From positions 62,001 through 126,000 of the forward strand of contig CADCFN010000013.1 in the NCBI GenBank assembly GCA_902800715.1: a DNA stretch of 64,000 nt. The letters run 5' to 3'. Shown here piece after piece: positions 27,036 to 36,063 of this stretch (position 1 is the first letter of the stretch; each line of letters opens with the position of its first letter). The notes beneath the pieces were generated by a model. It was not told where the DNA came from. It did not search any database and was given only the letters and a program-made list of their open reading frames with translations. The stretch is from an uncultured Bacteroidales bacterium (lineage in GTDB: Bacteria; Bacteroidota; Bacteroidia; Bacteroidales; Muribaculaceae). Made by a program: the position numbers and the translations under genes.

Positions 27036-27896
27036 TTAGCGCAGGTTGATGCGTTGCAGCACGATGACGATTTTGCCCTTGTTGTCGAGCAGTGCCATCT
27101 CTTGCTCGTTGATGCGCTTGCACGACTCGGTAGTTTCCAGCGCGAGCAGCAAGTCCGTCTCAAAGTCGATGTTTTCGCAGTCGTGCTCGGTCGAGTGCAG
27201 GTCCTCGAACTGGATGGCCATGTCCTTGGTGGGGTCGAGTGTGATGATGCCGTTGATGATGTTGCAGCCCGTGTCGCCGTGGATGGTCTGCATGACGGCA
27301 TCAATCACGACGCGCATGTTGAGCTCGTCCACCTTCTCGCTGTTGAGCTCCTTGATGAGCCAGGCACCGTTCATGGCATCGAGGTTGTGACGCTTGAGCA
27401 CCATGATGACCACACCCTTGGAGTTCATCAGGTTCAGGTATTGCGCATTGTATTGTGTTTCAAGCGTGAAGCGGCGCACGTCGGCGAGGGCGTGCATGAT
27501 GGTCTTCTCGTTGGTGACGTTGCGGCATGACTCGCCCGAGGAGATGAAATCCTCAAACTTCAGGTTGTTGCCGCTCAGCTGGAATCTGCCGTTAATGGTG
27601 TTGCAGCCGTTGTTGCCATACACCTTGTTGCCTCCGGCAAAATCCAGATACAGGTAGGCACGCTCCAGCGTATAGACTTTCTTCTTGCGCAGATTCACGA
27701 TGTCCCATTCGCCGTACAGTTGCTGTGCCGGGTTGGTGATGGCGACCTCGCGCATGGGCTGTTCAACGTCGGCGATGACATTCTCGACATTGACGCCGCG
27801 TTTCTCCATCTTCTTGTCTTTTTTCTTGCGCGCGTCCATCGTGGCGGGTGCCAGCAGCATCGCCACCAGTAGGCTTAAAATGATATATTTTCTCAT
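27036..27896 (-). CDS. Secreted protein with two META (HslJ-like) domains
   Basis: A 286-aa exported protein with signal peptide (IILSLLVAMLLAPATMDA). Two META repeats follow: the first starts at QLYGEWDIVNL and includes GNNGCNTINGRFQ, the second starts at LDAMNGAWLIKELN and includes GDTGCNIINGIIT. META domains occur in HslJ, a heat-inducible envelope protein, and in surface antigens; their ligand is unknown. The mature N-terminus is very basic (ARKKKDKKMEKR). Probably periplasmic or surface-located. Confidence 0.82.
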   Translation of the reverse strand: MRKYIILSLLVAMLLAPATMDARKKKDKKMEKRGVNVENVIADVEQPMREVAITNPAQQLYGEWDIVNLRKKKVYTLERAYLYLDFAGGNKVYGNNGCNTINGRFQLSGNNLKFEDFISSGESCRNVTNEKTIMHALADVRRFTLETQYNAQYLNLMNSKGVVIMVLKRHNLDAMNGAWLIKELNSEKVDELNMRVVIDAVMQTIHGDTGCNIINGIITLDPTKDMAIQFEDLHSTEHDCENIDFETDLLLALETTESCKRINEQEMALLDNKGKIVIVLQRINLR

Positions 27897-28067
27897 TCCG
27901 GTAGTGGTCTATTTTAGTTTCAAACTTCAAATTTCGCATTTTTTTTTCATCCCGCCCAATTTTTTAGATACTTTTAAGAAAAATGTTCAGAATTGAATCT
28001 ATGTGTTTAATGTAAAGCCCTAATCGGAATTTTCTTTTTCTGTTTTGGTTATGTTGAAACTAATGAT

Positions 28068-28108
28068 TAATTTTGCTTTCGTTTTATACTATGAATGAGT
28101 CACTCATT
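28068..28108 (+). promoter_or_regulatory. -7 box and 15-bp palindrome upstream of the AAA+ gene
   Basis: TAATTTTG (28068-28075) fits the sigma -7 box. Just downstream, 28094-28108 is a palindrome with 7-bp arms (AATGAGT and ACTCATT) around one base, placed between transcription start and the start codon, where a repressor could bind. Confidence 0.5.
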
Positions 28109-28125
28109 ATTTGATAATTATTATT

Positions 28126-29976
28126 ATGGTGTTATCTTTTGGTAATAGTGAAGGTTGTGGATGCTGGGGCTGGGGTTTTCTCGTGCTTTTAATAGGTTCT
28201 TTTATAGGCGGTGTCCAAGATGGGGACTGGTCTACTTTTCTCCTGCTTTTCATTCCATCGTTCATCATTGTTGTTGTCGCTTTAACTCAGGCTAATAATA
28301 ACGATGAGTCGGCTTCAGCTACAAAATCAGATGATGACATCACGCCTCTAATAAAGTCTTCTGATAACTCTATTCAGAATTCGATATCTGAGAATTATGA
28401 TACTGAATATGATAATGATGACGATGACGATCTGGATAATGACGATGACGAAGATGACTTGTTTGGAGATAGAATAGATCATACAGACTATGAAATACAA
28501 GTCACTGCCGATGAATTTAACGGTATAAAAGCCAGTGTTAAGGAATTGCTGAAATTATGTCATCTCATAAGTGCTAATAGAGAGATGAGGCAATATTTGT
28601 TTGAGCGTGCTAATGATAAGAATACCATTGAAGGTGAGTATGACATGGACAAATTCTATGACACGCTTAAGCTTTTACTTGCAAAAGATATTGCTTATGT
28701 CTATGAACATTTGGGCTTTGATGTCGAAATTAATTTATTTGAACCAGAGGGACAACTTTTGCTTGCAATAGTTAAGACATTACAAGAAGATTATGAAACT
28801 AATAACTATAAGTCATTCAGGGAATTGATTAAATACGATGATGGCCTTACTGCTGCAATGCGCGACAATTATGAGGACATGCTAGATATCTATAAGAATC
28901 AAACAGACGTAAAAATCTCTGCCAAAGGATTTGATGAATTCTCTCTTGTGTTGATTATTGTGTATTCTCGTCAAGAGAAACGTTATCTGAAGAAAACACG
29001 CAATGCTCTTTTTCACTTTGCTCGTACAGTCATAGACATAACAGGAGAAAATGAGACATCGAAAGCTTTTCTAAAAGATTTGATAGAACGTGCAAAGGAT
29101 GATGAAGAGGATTCTGAAAAGCAAGATAATAAAGATGAAACGGATGTTAAGGCTGAACCTCTAGGAACGATGGAGGATTTGCAGGAAATGATAGGGCTGA
29201 ACCAAGTTAAGAAAGAAATCACAGAACTTAAGAATTTTATTGAGGTCAATCGTCGTCGTGAAGAAGCGGGAATGAAGACGCCTCCGATTTCCTATCATTG
29301 TGTTTTTACGGGTAACCCAGGAACTGGTAAGACAACTGTGGCGCGGATTGTTGCGGGGATTTATAAGGAATTGGGTATCTTGCAAAAAGGTCATCTTGTT
29401 GAGACCGACCGCTCGGGCCTTGTCGCTGAATATGTGGGTCAGACTGCTGTTAAGACCAACAAAGTCATTGATAGTGCCCTTGATGGAGTGCTGTTTATTG
29501 ATGAGGCCTATTCACTCGTTGGAGCAGGAAATGAAGATTTCGGCAAGGAGGCTATTGCCACATTGGTGAAACGAATGGAGGATAACCGTGACAGGTTAGT
29601 GGTTATTTTAGCTGGCTATGAAGACGAGATGCAGCAGTTTATTGAGTCTAATCCTGGTTTGCGTTCTAGATTCAATCGTTACATTCATTTTGAGGATTAT
29701 ACCGCCGAAGAGCTAGAACAGATTTTCCTAAGTATGCTGCAGCGGTATGACTATATTCTACAGGATGAAGGAGAGCAAGCCCTAAGACGACATTTTGAGC
29801 AATGTGTTGCCAATAAAGGTAAAGATTTTGGCAATGCGCGTTATGTGCGTAATCTGTTTGAGCGTTCTATCAAGGCACAATCGGTAAGGCTTGCAGCACA
29901 AACTGATAATGATAAGACTCAATTAGCGACAATTATAGCAGATGACATTACCTCAGCTATAGCCGATAAACCTTAA
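28126..29976 (+). CDS. AAA+ ATPase (CbbX/SpoVK type) with membrane N-terminus and acidic linker
   Basis: A 616-aa ATPase. ATG 28126 (MVLSFGN) was chosen over a TTG at 28111. Residues ~10-55 contain two hydrophobic segments (FLVLLIGSFIGG and LLLFIPSFIIVVVAL). Then comes an extremely acidic linker (NDDDDDLDNDDDEDDLFGD), an alpha-helical middle of about 200 residues, and the AAA+ module: Walker A GNPGTGKTT at 396-404, Walker B LFIDEA with D459/E460, and Arg finger RSRFNRY. The family includes CbbX and stage V sporulation protein K, hexameric remodelling ATPases. The gene is clearly more A/T-rich than its neighbours, suggesting transfer. A second member of the family sits at 40 kb. Confidence 0.82.
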   Translation: MVLSFGNSEGCGCWGWGFLVLLIGSFIGGVQDGDWSTFLLLFIPSFIIVVVALTQANNNDESASATKSDDDITPLIKSSDNSIQNSISENYDTEYDNDDDDDLDNDDDEDDLFGDRIDHTDYEIQVTADEFNGIKASVKELLKLCHLISANREMRQYLFERANDKNTIEGEYDMDKFYDTLKLLLAKDIAYVYEHLGFDVEINLFEPEGQLLLAIVKTLQEDYETNNYKSFRELIKYDDGLTAAMRDNYEDMLDIYKNQTDVKISAKGFDEFSLVLIIVYSRQEKRYLKKTRNALFHFARTVIDITGENETSKAFLKDLIERAKDDEEDSEKQDNKDETDVKAEPLGTMEDLQEMIGLNQVKKEITELKNFIEVNRRREEAGMKTPPISYHCVFTGNPGTGKTTVARIVAGIYKELGILQKGHLVETDRSGLVAEYVGQTAVKTNKVIDSALDGVLFIDEAYSLVGAGNEDFGKEAIATLVKRMEDNRDRLVVILAGYEDEMQQFIESNPGLRSRFNRYIHFEDYTAEELEQIFLSMLQRYDYILQDEGEQALRRHFEQCVANKGKDFGNARYVRNLFERSIKAQSVRLAAQTDNDKTQLATIIADDITSAIADKP

Positions 29977-30024
29977 TTTGGATTAAATTAACTTAATTCT
30001 TTGTTGTTCCATTCGGTTTTCTTC

Positions 30025-30032
30025 TACTTTTG
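30025..30032 (+). promoter_or_regulatory. -7 box for the TPR protein
   Basis: TACTTTTG with TTGTTG about 18 bp upstream; 18 bp before ATG 30051. Confidence 0.6.
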
Positions 30033-30050
30033 TCGTTGTAATAACACAAT

Positions 30051-32138
30051 ATGAGTAAGATAAAAATAAAATATCGGCGGTTGATTATGTTGCTGGCATT
30101 GCTGGTGACGGCAATGGGCATGCAGGCGCAGATTAATACTGACCAGGTGGTCAACATCGGGCGCAATGCGCTCTATTTTGAGGACTATATACTTGCTATC
30201 CAGTACTTTAATCAGGCGATTAAGGCGAAGCCGTTTCTTGCTGAGCCTTATTTCTACCGTTCGGTGGCAAAAATCAGCCTCGAGGACTACCGTGGCGCCG
30301 AGCAGGACGCCGGCTTGGCAATAGAGCGCAACCCGTTCATTGTCGATGCCTATCAGGTGCGTGGCGTGTCGCGTCAGAACCTGGGCAACTTCAAGGGTGC
30401 CGTCGAGGACTATGACGCGGGGCTAGAACTGATGCCCGAGGACAAAAACCTGCTCATCAACCGCGCCATCTGCCAGAGCGCGTTGAAGAACTATGACGAG
30501 GCACAACAAACCTTTGACCGGCTGTTGTCACTGGACCGCCGCAACGACCGTGCCTACATCGGCTTGGCGCAGATGAACCTTGCCCGTAAGGACACGGCAG
30601 CTGCCCTCGAGAACCTGAATCGCGGCATCGCCTTGAGCAAGAAGAACGCCAGCGCCTATGTCATGCGTGCCGAAATCGAAACCCGTAGCCAACGCGACTT
30701 TGAGCGCGCCCTTGCCGATATGGACAGCGCCATCCTGCTGGAGCCTCGTCACGCCGGCTATTTCATCAACCGCGCTTACATGAAATACAATCTGGATGAC
30801 TACTTCGGTGCTATGGCCGACTATGACTATGCCATCAGCCTGGACCCTGCCAGCCAGGAGGCACATTTCAACCGAGGCTTGCTGCGTGCCGAGGTGGGTG
30901 ACAACAACAAGGCAATCAGCGATTTCAACTTTGTGCTGCAGAATAATCCGTCCAATTTCATGGCGCTCTATAACCGTGCGCTGCTGCACATGCGCACGCG
31001 CCAGTTCCGTGAGGCCGTCAACGACTTTACCGCCATCCTGAAGAAGTACCCAAACTTTGAGGCGGGTTACATGGCACGCGGTGAGGCAAAGCGTCGCATG
31101 GGCGACAACAAGGGCAGTGAGGCCGACATGGAGAAGGCGATGTCGATTTTCCGCCGCAACAAAACGCATGTGTCGGACTTCAACCCTGTCGAGATTGAGC
31201 AGACTGCCGCCATCAAGAAAGCCGAGCAGCGTGCCATCGAGGGCAATGACGAGCCCGAGACCGCCGAGGAAATCATGAACCGTTTCAATACCCTTCTCAC
31301 GGTCAACGAGAATGACCCCGTCAAGTCCGAATATGCCAACCGTCAGCGCGGCCATATCCAGAATGACAATATCGAGGTCGAGCCGATGCCCATGTTCGCC
31401 TTGTCCTACTATGACAAGGACAACAAACTCAACGGCAAGACGCACTATATCAGGGAAATCGGTGATATCAATGACTCGCGACTGCTGCCGGCAGTGCTCA
31501 CGCTCGTCTCTGGCGAGGTGCAACTGGATGAGGAAATCATTCAGCGCCACTTTGCCGATATCGAGTACTATAACAGCCTGTTGACGTCGGCCAAACCCCG
31601 CAGTGTCGATTATTTCGCGCGTGGATTGGATTACCTGCTGGTGAAGAATCCCGAAGCTGCCGTCAGTGACGCCGATGCAGCCATTGCCCTGAGCCCTGGC
31701 TTCACGCTGGCATACATCCTGCGTGCAGACGCCCATTACGTTCAATACCGCATGGCACAAGCGCGTCAGGGCATGCTTGACGGGCCGGCAGGCGCCCCCG
31801 ACGCCAAAACCGAGGCGATGTTGCACCAGCGTCAGGAGATGGCTTATCTCGATATGGTGAAAGCCGACCTGGACCAGGTCATCAAGCTGTCGCCCAAGAA
31901 CGTCTATGCCCATTTCAACAAGGGCAACATCTATATGCTGCAGGGCGACTTGACCAGCGCCATCAGCTGCTATAACACCGCCATTGAACTCAAACCCGAC
32001 CTTGCTGAGGCTTACTACAACCGCGGGTTGATGTACCTGCGCATGGGCAACAAGACGCTAGGCGTCGCCGACTTGAGCAAGGCTGGCGAGTTGGGTGTCC
32101 TGCCCAGCTACAATGTCCTCAAGCGCATGAACCGCTAG
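30051..32138 (+). CDS. Exported tetratricopeptide-repeat protein
   Basis: A 695-aa protein with a signal peptide (LIMLLALLVTAMGMQAQ) and about twelve TPR units, e.g. YILAIQYFNQAIKAKPFLAEP, GAVEDYDAGLELMPEDKN (given separately), FGAMADYDYAISLDP and LTSAISCYNTAIELKPDLAEA. Residues ~385-500 interrupt the repeats with a charged linker. TPR solenoids bind partner proteins; in Bacteroidetes such exported proteins are found in outer-membrane assembly, gliding/T9SS-like and stress pathways, but none is specified here. It has its own promoter and is followed by a MITE-like repeat. Confidence 0.85.
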   Translation: MSKIKIKYRRLIMLLALLVTAMGMQAQINTDQVVNIGRNALYFEDYILAIQYFNQAIKAKPFLAEPYFYRSVAKISLEDYRGAEQDAGLAIERNPFIVDAYQVRGVSRQNLGNFKGAVEDYDAGLELMPEDKNLLINRAICQSALKNYDEAQQTFDRLLSLDRRNDRAYIGLAQMNLARKDTAAALENLNRGIALSKKNASAYVMRAEIETRSQRDFERALADMDSAILLEPRHAGYFINRAYMKYNLDDYFGAMADYDYAISLDPASQEAHFNRGLLRAEVGDNNKAISDFNFVLQNNPSNFMALYNRALLHMRTRQFREAVNDFTAILKKYPNFEAGYMARGEAKRRMGDNKGSEADMEKAMSIFRRNKTHVSDFNPVEIEQTAAIKKAEQRAIEGNDEPETAEEIMNRFNTLLTVNENDPVKSEYANRQRGHIQNDNIEVEPMPMFALSYYDKDNKLNGKTHYIREIGDINDSRLLPAVLTLVSGEVQLDEEIIQRHFADIEYYNSLLTSAKPRSVDYFARGLDYLLVKNPEAAVSDADAAIALSPGFTLAYILRADAHYVQYRMAQARQGMLDGPAGAPDAKTEAMLHQRQEMAYLDMVKADLDQVIKLSPKNVYAHFNKGNIYMLQGDLTSAISCYNTAIELKPDLAEAYYNRGLMYLRMGNKTLGVADLSKAGELGVLPSYNVLKRMNR

Positions 32139-32171
32139 CCAACAAAAAACAACAGGGTGTGTCATAATTCA

Positions 32172-32284
32172 ACTGCTAGAACTATAACCGCCCTGTGGGC
32201 GGGAAATTAAACAAATTAATTATAAAATTTTTAATAATATGATAATAGTATCAATTTTGATTTAATAATTTGTTTAATTTCCCG
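32172..32284 (+). repeat. MITE-like repeat, copy A
   Basis: An element of about 113 bp. Its A/T-rich core is bounded by perfect 19-bp inverted repeats (32200-32218 and 32266-32284), and one end carries a GC hairpin (CCGCCCTGTGGGCGG) plus GAACTATAACCGCC. A diverged copy lies in reverse orientation at 45997-46107. Just upstream (32154-32171) is a sequence matching the end of the IS at 37 kb. Confidence 0.78.
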
Positions 32285-32400
32285 AAGTTTGGCAGCACCT
32301 TAGCAATTGATGCAAGCATCATTGCCTTCGGTTTGCACAAACTTTCCCGTGCGATAGCACGGTTATATTACCGAGCGTTTGTCTATAGGGAGAATGGTGA

Positions 32401-33552
32401 TTAATAAGCGGGCATGTCTTTGATAACCTGTTCAGGAACAAAAGTGACAGCGCTTACCTTGCCGTTCTCGTCAAGGATAATCATGAGGCCGGCTTTGCCA
32501 TTCTCATAATTCAGAATCGAACAATAGGTCTTGTACTCCTGGTACTTGCGGATATCCCACGGCTCGTTGCCCTTGTACTTGCCGAATATCTCCTCTGTCT
32601 TGGTGAGGGCGCCGTTCAGGTCGTCGGCTTTGGACTTGGATTTCAAGTCATCGGTAAGGCAGTTGTACAGTTCATTGTACTGGTTGTTAATCAGATAGTT
32701 CAGCAACTGATTACAACGCACGAAGTTAGGGTCGTCTTTGGCTTTGGGCTGAGGGGCAGGTGCAGGACCGGCGATATTGGCACTCATCAGCGCTTTGAGC
32801 ATGGACTCTACCTTGTTGAGGCTGCCCTCGTTCTTGATGAGCACGGTGTAGTTATTGTCCAGCAGGTAGAAGCAGGGCAGGGTGGGCAGGTCGTACAGCT
32901 CATTCTGCTCAATCTGGCGGCTCTGGTTCCAGCCGTTAATCATCATCGAGGGATATTTGGACTTCTTCCACAGCTTGCCGTCCTCGTAGGGGTAGATGGC
33001 AAGGACGATGAGCTTCTTGTCATTGACGAGGTTGTTGATGAGCTCATTGTTGGTAAGGCGCTCCTTGACGGTCTCACACGACTCGCAGTCGGGATTGTTG
33101 AAGTAGACAAGGATATAGTCTGCCTTGAGGTCCTTCAGGTGGTGTACGGCCTTGTCTTTGGTGGTGACGTAGTCAAAGTCGGTGGCGGTGGAGCCAATCA
33201 TGTTCTTCTTGGCACCCATCAACAGCAGGCGCTGTTTCTCCTTCTCGGCATTGCTGAGCACAAAGTTCTCGGTGGTATGTTTGAGAACGACCATGTACAG
33301 CTGCTCGTTGTGGAGGGGATCGGCGGGGTCGCTGAAGCGCTTCTCGGCAAGTTCCATCATCATGCGGTAGCCCTTGGGATCTTTAGCGAGGGTTTCCATC
33401 GTGGCATTCATGAGGAATTCGGCCTTGGGCTGTTCCAACTGTACCATCTGTTCCAGCAAATTGTTGTATCTCTCGGGGGCAGGCGAAGACTGTGCCTGGC
33501 TGCTGAGCCATCCTGCGATAGCAATTACGGCAACTAAAAAGAGTTTTTTCAT
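32401..33552 (-). CDS. DUF5106 thioredoxin-like secreted protein
   Basis: A 383-aa exported protein with signal peptide (FLVAVIAIAGWLSSQAQ). Residues ~20-115 match the helical DUF5106 region; residues ~125-250 form a thioredoxin-like domain with the redox motif CESC (in NNPDCESCETV) and a cis-Pro segment YDLPTLPCFYLLD. The C-terminal ~100 residues look like a DUF3887-type alpha/beta module (LLNYLINNQYNELYNCL). Probably a periplasmic thiol-disulfide protein. Its promoter (TAATTTTG, minus strand) overlaps that of ybaK. Confidence 0.8.
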   Translation of the reverse strand: MKKLFLVAVIAIAGWLSSQAQSSPAPERYNNLLEQMVQLEQPKAEFLMNATMETLAKDPKGYRMMMELAEKRFSDPADPLHNEQLYMVVLKHTTENFVLSNAEKEKQRLLLMGAKKNMIGSTATDFDYVTTKDKAVHHLKDLKADYILVYFNNPDCESCETVKERLTNNELINNLVNDKKLIVLAIYPYEDGKLWKKSKYPSMMINGWNQSRQIEQNELYDLPTLPCFYLLDNNYTVLIKNEGSLNKVESMLKALMSANIAGPAPAPQPKAKDDPNFVRCNQLLNYLINNQYNELYNCLTDDLKSKSKADDLNGALTKTEEIFGKYKGNEPWDIRKYQEYKTYCSILNYENGKAGLMIILDENGKVSAVTFVPEQVIKDMPAY

Positions 33553-33599
33553 TTTATCTCAAAAATTAATTTTTGGTTCTCTAACAATTAAATTTTGTG

Positions 33600-33617
33600 C
33601 AAAATTAAGTAACTTTG
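33600..33617. promoter_or_regulatory. Back-to-back -7 boxes for the DUF5106 gene and ybaK
   Basis: Minus-strand TAATTTTG (33600-33607) and plus-strand TAACTTTG (33610-33617) are two bases apart, so divergent transcription starts would be mutually exclusive or coupled. Confidence 0.6.
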
Positions 33618-33637
33618 CGGAATAAAGACAAGAATGA

Positions 33638-34129
33638 ATGAAAAAAATTACTAAAACGAATGCGGCGCGTTTGCTCGATGCTGCTCAAGTGGAGTATGAG
33701 CTCATCCCCTATGAGGTCGATGAGAGCGACCTGGGTGCCCAGCACATCGCCGACCAGCTGGGCGAGAATATCGAGCAGGTGTTCAAGACGCTCATCCTGC
33801 AGGGCGACAAGACGGGCCATCTGGTGTGCGTCATCCCCGGCGCCGAGGAGGTGGACTTGAAGAAAGCCGCCCGCGTGTCGGGCAACAAGAAGGTGGACCT
33901 CATTCCCATGAAGGAACTGCTGCCCACCACGGGCTACATCCGCGGCGGCTGCTCGCCAGTCGGCATGAAAAAGCCGTTTCCCACCTATATCGACGAGACC
34001 TGCATCCTGTATGACTACATCTACGTTAGCGCTGGCGTACGTGGCCTCCAGTTCAAGATTGACCCGCAGGCATTGGTCGCCTTTGTGAGAGCCGAGATTG
34101 TTGACCTGATAGCCGAGAAGACCGAATGA
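33638..34129 (+). CDS. ybaK: Cys-tRNA(Pro) deacylase YbaK/EbsC
   Basis: A 163-aa trans-editing enzyme that hydrolyses Cys mischarged on tRNA-Pro; cytoplasmic. Family features are the N-terminal TNAARLLDAAQVEYEL, the GEN..EQVFKTL(I/V) segment with the conserved catalytic Lys, and GGCSPVGMKKPFPTY. The stop codon overlaps the aroC start in ATGA, so the two are translationally coupled. Short gap to its -7 box (20 bp). Confidence 0.9.
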   Translation: MKKITKTNAARLLDAAQVEYELIPYEVDESDLGAQHIADQLGENIEQVFKTLILQGDKTGHLVCVIPGAEEVDLKKAARVSGNKKVDLIPMKELLPTTGYIRGGCSPVGMKKPFPTYIDETCILYDYIYVSAGVRGLQFKIDPQALVAFVRAEIVDLIAEKTE

Positions 34130-35139
34130 TGAATACGATAGGCAAGATATTGACATTGACCACCTTCGGTGAGTCGCACGGACCCGCCATGGGCGGCGTG
34201 CTCGATGGCATGCCCGCTGGTGTGGACATCGACATGGATGCGTTGCAACGCTTCGTGGACCGCCGCCGCACGGGACAGACCGCTGGCAGCAGCAGTCGTG
34301 CCGAGCAGGATAGGGTAGAGGTGCTGTCGGGCATCTGGCAAGGCAAGACGCTCGGCACGCCCATCGGCTTCATTGTGCGTAACACCGATGCCCGTAGTGC
34401 CGACTATGAGGAAATTGCCCGTTGCTACCGTCCCAACCACGCCGACTACACCTGGCAGGCCAAATACGGCATCCGTGATCCCCGTGGGGGCGGACGTGCA
34501 TCGGCCCGCGAGACCGTGGCGCGCGTCATCGCCGGCGGCATTGCGATTCAGGCATTGGAACGTCTGGGCATCACGGTCGAGGCTTGCATCGTGCAGGTAG
34601 GGCCTCACTCTGGCGTGACCGACGAGGAACAGCAACGCTTGGTCGGCGAGGCTGCCAAGGACGGCGACACCCTGGGCGGCATCATCGAGTGTGTCGTTAG
34701 GGGCGTGCCGGCTGGACTGGGCGAGCCGCTGTTCGGCAAACTCCATGCCCAGATGGCGGCGGCAATGATGAGCATCCCGTCGGTACACGGCTTTGAATAC
34801 GGCGACGGCTTTGATATGGCCACCAGGCGCGGTAGCGAGGTGATGGACGAGTTCGAGCGTCGCGAGGACGGCACCATCGGCACCGTGACTAACCACTCGG
34901 GGGGCATCCAGGGCGGCATCAGCAACGGCGAGGACATCGTGATGCGCATCGCCTTCAAACCCGTGCCCACGCTCATGCGCCCGCTTCCCGCTATTAACCG
35001 CGACGGCAATCCCGTGACGTTGCAACCCCGTGGCCGTCACGACGCCTGCGTGCTGCCGCGTGCCCTGCCCATCGTCGAAGCGATGGCGGCACTCGTGATT
35101 TTAGATAACCATTTAATCAAGAAAACCAATGTGCTCTGA
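34126..35139 (+). CDS. aroC: Chorismate synthase
   Basis: Last step of the shikimate pathway: EPSP to chorismate with reduced FMN. Signatures: LTTFGESHGPAMGGVLDG at the N-terminus, the RRRTGQ and SSRAEQDRVEVLSG segments, and PRGGGRASARETVARV. The C-terminus has the conserved RGRHDACVLPRALPIVEA. The product is 337 aa, slightly short of the usual 350-360. Start ATG at 34126 overlaps ybaK; ATG 34129 is the alternative. Its 3' end overlaps the thioesterase gene by 11 bp, so three genes form one operon. Confidence 0.94.
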   Translation: MMNTIGKILTLTTFGESHGPAMGGVLDGMPAGVDIDMDALQRFVDRRRTGQTAGSSSRAEQDRVEVLSGIWQGKTLGTPIGFIVRNTDARSADYEEIARCYRPNHADYTWQAKYGIRDPRGGGRASARETVARVIAGGIAIQALERLGITVEACIVQVGPHSGVTDEEQQRLVGEAAKDGDTLGGIIECVVRGVPAGLGEPLFGKLHAQMAAAMMSIPSVHGFEYGDGFDMATRRGSEVMDEFERREDGTIGTVTNHSGGIQGGISNGEDIVMRIAFKPVPTLMRPLPAINRDGNPVTLQPRGRHDACVLPRALPIVEAMAALVILDNHLIKKTNVL

Positions 35140-35875
35140 CGATAAGAAACAGTTCTATATGGACTACTATCTCGCCGCTGGCGAGTGCAACCCCCAGGGT
35201 GAGATGCCCTTGACGCTGTTGATGACCCGCATCATCGAGGTGGCGACTTTCCATGCCAACTCGTGGGGAGCAGGCTATGCCCGCCTGATACAGGACAATC
35301 AGGTGTGGGTGCTCTCACGCGTGACCATCGAGATGACCGCTTATCCCAAGGTGAACACCAACTACCGCCTCACCACATGGATTGAGGACTATAACCGCCA
35401 CTTCTCGCAGCGTAATATGCGTATTGACGATGCCCAGGGCAATCCGCTGGGCTATGTGCGCACCATCTGGATGGTTATCGACTTGACCACCCGCGCCAGC
35501 GTGGATATCTCCCAGTTGGGTTATATCAGCGACAAGGTCTCTGACCTGCCGTGTCCCATTGAGCCGATGAGCCGTCTGCGTCCCATCGAGGAAGGTCATG
35601 CCGTGGACTACACCTTCGGCTATATGGATTGTGACCTCAACCGCCACGTCAATACCGTGCGCTACCTCTCCCACCTGATGAACCTGTTCGACATGGACTG
35701 CTATGACAGCTACTTCATCCGCCGCATGGAGATTTCCTTCATCAAGGAGAGCCATTACGGCGAGACCTGCCAGTTCGTCATCGACGACACCGACCCCATG
35801 GACTCCCACATGAGCATCACCGATGCTGATGGCGACGACCATGTGCGCGCCCGCTTCCAATGGCAGCAACGGTAG
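35129..35875 (+). CDS. Acyl-ACP thioesterase (FatA/FatB-like)
   Basis: A 248-aa protein with two consecutive hot-dog domains. The first has NPQGEMPLTLLMTRIIEVAT and the second the typical YTFGYMDCDLNRHVNTVRYL, in which the Asn/His are catalytic; ETCQ follows. This is the bacterial acyl-ACP thioesterase family that releases fatty acids from acyl carrier protein. It overlaps aroC by 11 bp. The pairing with aroC has no evident metabolic logic and is probably just operon packing. Confidence 0.88.
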   Translation: MCSDDKKQFYMDYYLAAGECNPQGEMPLTLLMTRIIEVATFHANSWGAGYARLIQDNQVWVLSRVTIEMTAYPKVNTNYRLTTWIEDYNRHFSQRNMRIDDAQGNPLGYVRTIWMVIDLTTRASVDISQLGYISDKVSDLPCPIEPMSRLRPIEEGHAVDYTFGYMDCDLNRHVNTVRYLSHLMNLFDMDCYDSYFIRRMEISFIKESHYGETCQFVIDDTDPMDSHMSITDADGDDHVRARFQWQQR

Positions 35876-35966
35876 TTGTGGCTGGAGGAATGATTTGATA
35901 CATGACCAAACTTGAAGCGGTAGCGAGATAACACGCTTTTTCTTTTTATTTGTGGCATTTTTTGTT

Positions 35967-35974
35967 TATATTTG
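35967..35974 (+). promoter_or_regulatory. -7 box for the dockerin protein
   Basis: TATATTTG; leaves a leader of about 85 nt before ATG 36064. Confidence 0.6.
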
Positions 35975-36063
35975 CAGCACCATAACCAATGATTATGGGG
36001 CATGATATGCTCATTTATGGATTAAAAACCGGCTTATATTAACCATTAATTGTTTTAAGCTTT

